Positions 63,209-64,000 of a stretch of 64,000 nt of DNA are shown here, piece after piece. The DNA comes from Holacanthus passer. Lineage: Eukaryota; Chordata; Actinopteri; Pomacanthidae. The position numbers were made by a program, and so were the translations under genes. Under the pieces are notes generated by a model. That model worked only from the letters and a program-made list of their open reading frames with translations. It ran no database searches and was not told where the DNA came from. The stretch lies in assembly GCA_025331565.1 (NCBI GenBank), contig JAFREQ010000152.1:496001-560000 (forward strand), given 5' to 3'. Position 1 is the first letter of the stretch. Every line of letters starts with the position of its first letter.

Positions 63209-63895
63209 CTCTGTTAATCACCACAAAAAAAACAACTGAACTACAGAACACACAAAAACAGTTACAGGCATTGAAAATATGTACAACACCTTGTATCTAC
63301 TTAAATAGAATGCAGTACATTTCCCATTAGGTCTGCACTGTGCGTGTGTATGTGTGTGTGTGCTTGTGTTTGGAAGTACGAGAGAGGGAAAAAAGAGTGG
63401 GAGAGTAAACGGTCTTATCAGGGATGTGCAGGTCCAGCCCAGCCATTTTGAGTGCGCGTCACAAAGTGAAAAGAGTGCGAGCTTCTGTGCTGGCCCCCCT
63501 GCTTGAAGCAGCCACCACCCCCACATGACCACAGTACATGCAAGAACACACTGGCTGACTTAAGACAGACACAGTGATGATTTTTGTTTGTGTGTGTGTG
63601 GCTTACTGACCCACTCTCTGCTCTGCTTCCCCAAATAAAGAGAAAGAAAAAATGGTAGTTTGTTATGTTCACCGGAAAAAAATCAGGTCACCAAACATTA
63701 TTTCACAAAGGAGAAGGTGAACAGTCACAAGTACTTGAGGATTCACAGGAAAGTGAAAAACAAACAAAAACAAACAACGACAAAAACTAAACACATTTGC
63801 TTTGTAAGCAAAACTCTGACATACATTTAGAGCTGTGTGTTGGAGGTACAGGAACAAAAACAAAATCCACAACACATGGCATAAATCATAAACTC
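63203..63895 (-). other. Probable rpa1 3'UTR
   Basis: This lies directly downstream (- strand) of the rpa1 stop codon and contains no further coding sequence. An AATAAA signal on the - strand at 63208-63203 would give a 3'UTR of about 0.7 kb. It contains CA/GT-rich runs at 63341-63370 and 63587-63600. The extent is inferred. Confidence 0.5.
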
Positions 63896-64000
63896 CTACT
63901 GGGCAGCCAGTTTCCTTATGTTCATGATCAGCCTCTTGCTGTAGTCCTTATGGTCAACAGGCTTCACATCCAACACTGTGGCCTTGATCCTCGATTCATC
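63896..64000 (-). CDS. rpa1: rpa1 terminal coding exon (partial): replication protein A 70 kDa subunit, C-terminus
   Basis: On the - strand, 64000 down to 63896 encodes 34 residues and a TAG stop (63898-63896). The peptide begins DESRIKATVLDVKPVDHKDY and ends with an SKRLIMNIRKLAAQ tail. It closely matches the extreme C-terminus of vertebrate RPA1, which in human begins DESRIKATVMDVKPVDY. RPA1 is the large subunit of the trimeric RPA complex. It binds single-stranded DNA in replication, repair and recombination in the nucleus. This C-terminal segment is the end of OB fold DBD-C and the helix that packs with RPA2 and RPA3 to form the trimer. The exon continues beyond the window edge and the rest of the gene lies to the right. 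It converges on rtn4rl1, as in human. Confidence 0.95.
   Translation of the reverse strand, partial: DESRIKATVLDVKPVDHKDYSKRLIMNIRKLAAQ

Overview
This window is vertebrate nuclear DNA, most likely from a ray-finned (probably percomorph) fish. I base this on GT-AG introns, long AT-rich noncoding stretches, many GT/CA and homopolymer tracts, and decayed interspersed repeats of kinds I know from teleosts. The species assignment is inference. There is no bacterial, plasmid, phage or CRISPR structure.

Two genes are recognisable, and they converge tail to tail. The first is rtn4rl1 (Nogo receptor-like 1, NgR3-like) on the + strand, with two coding exons present: 28914-29365 and 29854-30747. Its first coding exon, which must hold the start codon, was not found and probably lies upstream of the window, so most or all of bases 1-28913 should be the interior of a long first intron. 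The second is rpa1 (replication protein A 70 kDa subunit) on the - strand. Only its terminal coding exon is present (63896-64000), running off the right edge, followed by a probable 3'UTR of about 0.7 kb. RTN4RL1 and RPA1 are also adjacent and convergent at human 17p13.3, which supports both identifications.

The roughly 30 kb between the two genes, and the first 28.9 kb, hold no protein-coding gene I can support. They carry a layered record of decayed transposable elements: a 3'-truncated LINE-like fossil with a zinc-knuckle C-terminus (14.7-15.5 kb, -); a MITE-like element with degenerate terminal inverted repeats and a nested insert (33.4-34.1 kb); three further LINE 3' tails (46.9 kb -, 53.9-54.2 kb +, 60.8-61.0 kb +), the last inserted inside an older repeat; a Tc1-like transposase fossil (58.0-58.6 kb, +); and several unclassified dispersed repeat families with two or three copies each. 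Microsatellites (AGAT, GT, CA) and long A/T homopolymers are scattered through the window.

The two genes are not functionally coupled in any way visible here: one encodes a GPI-anchored neuronal surface receptor, the other a nuclear single-stranded-DNA-binding subunit. I found no new biological system. The points most worth following up are the phase-0 intron inside the rtn4rl1 leucine-rich repeats, the GU-rich splice acceptor before its second coding exon, and the nested transposon insertions.
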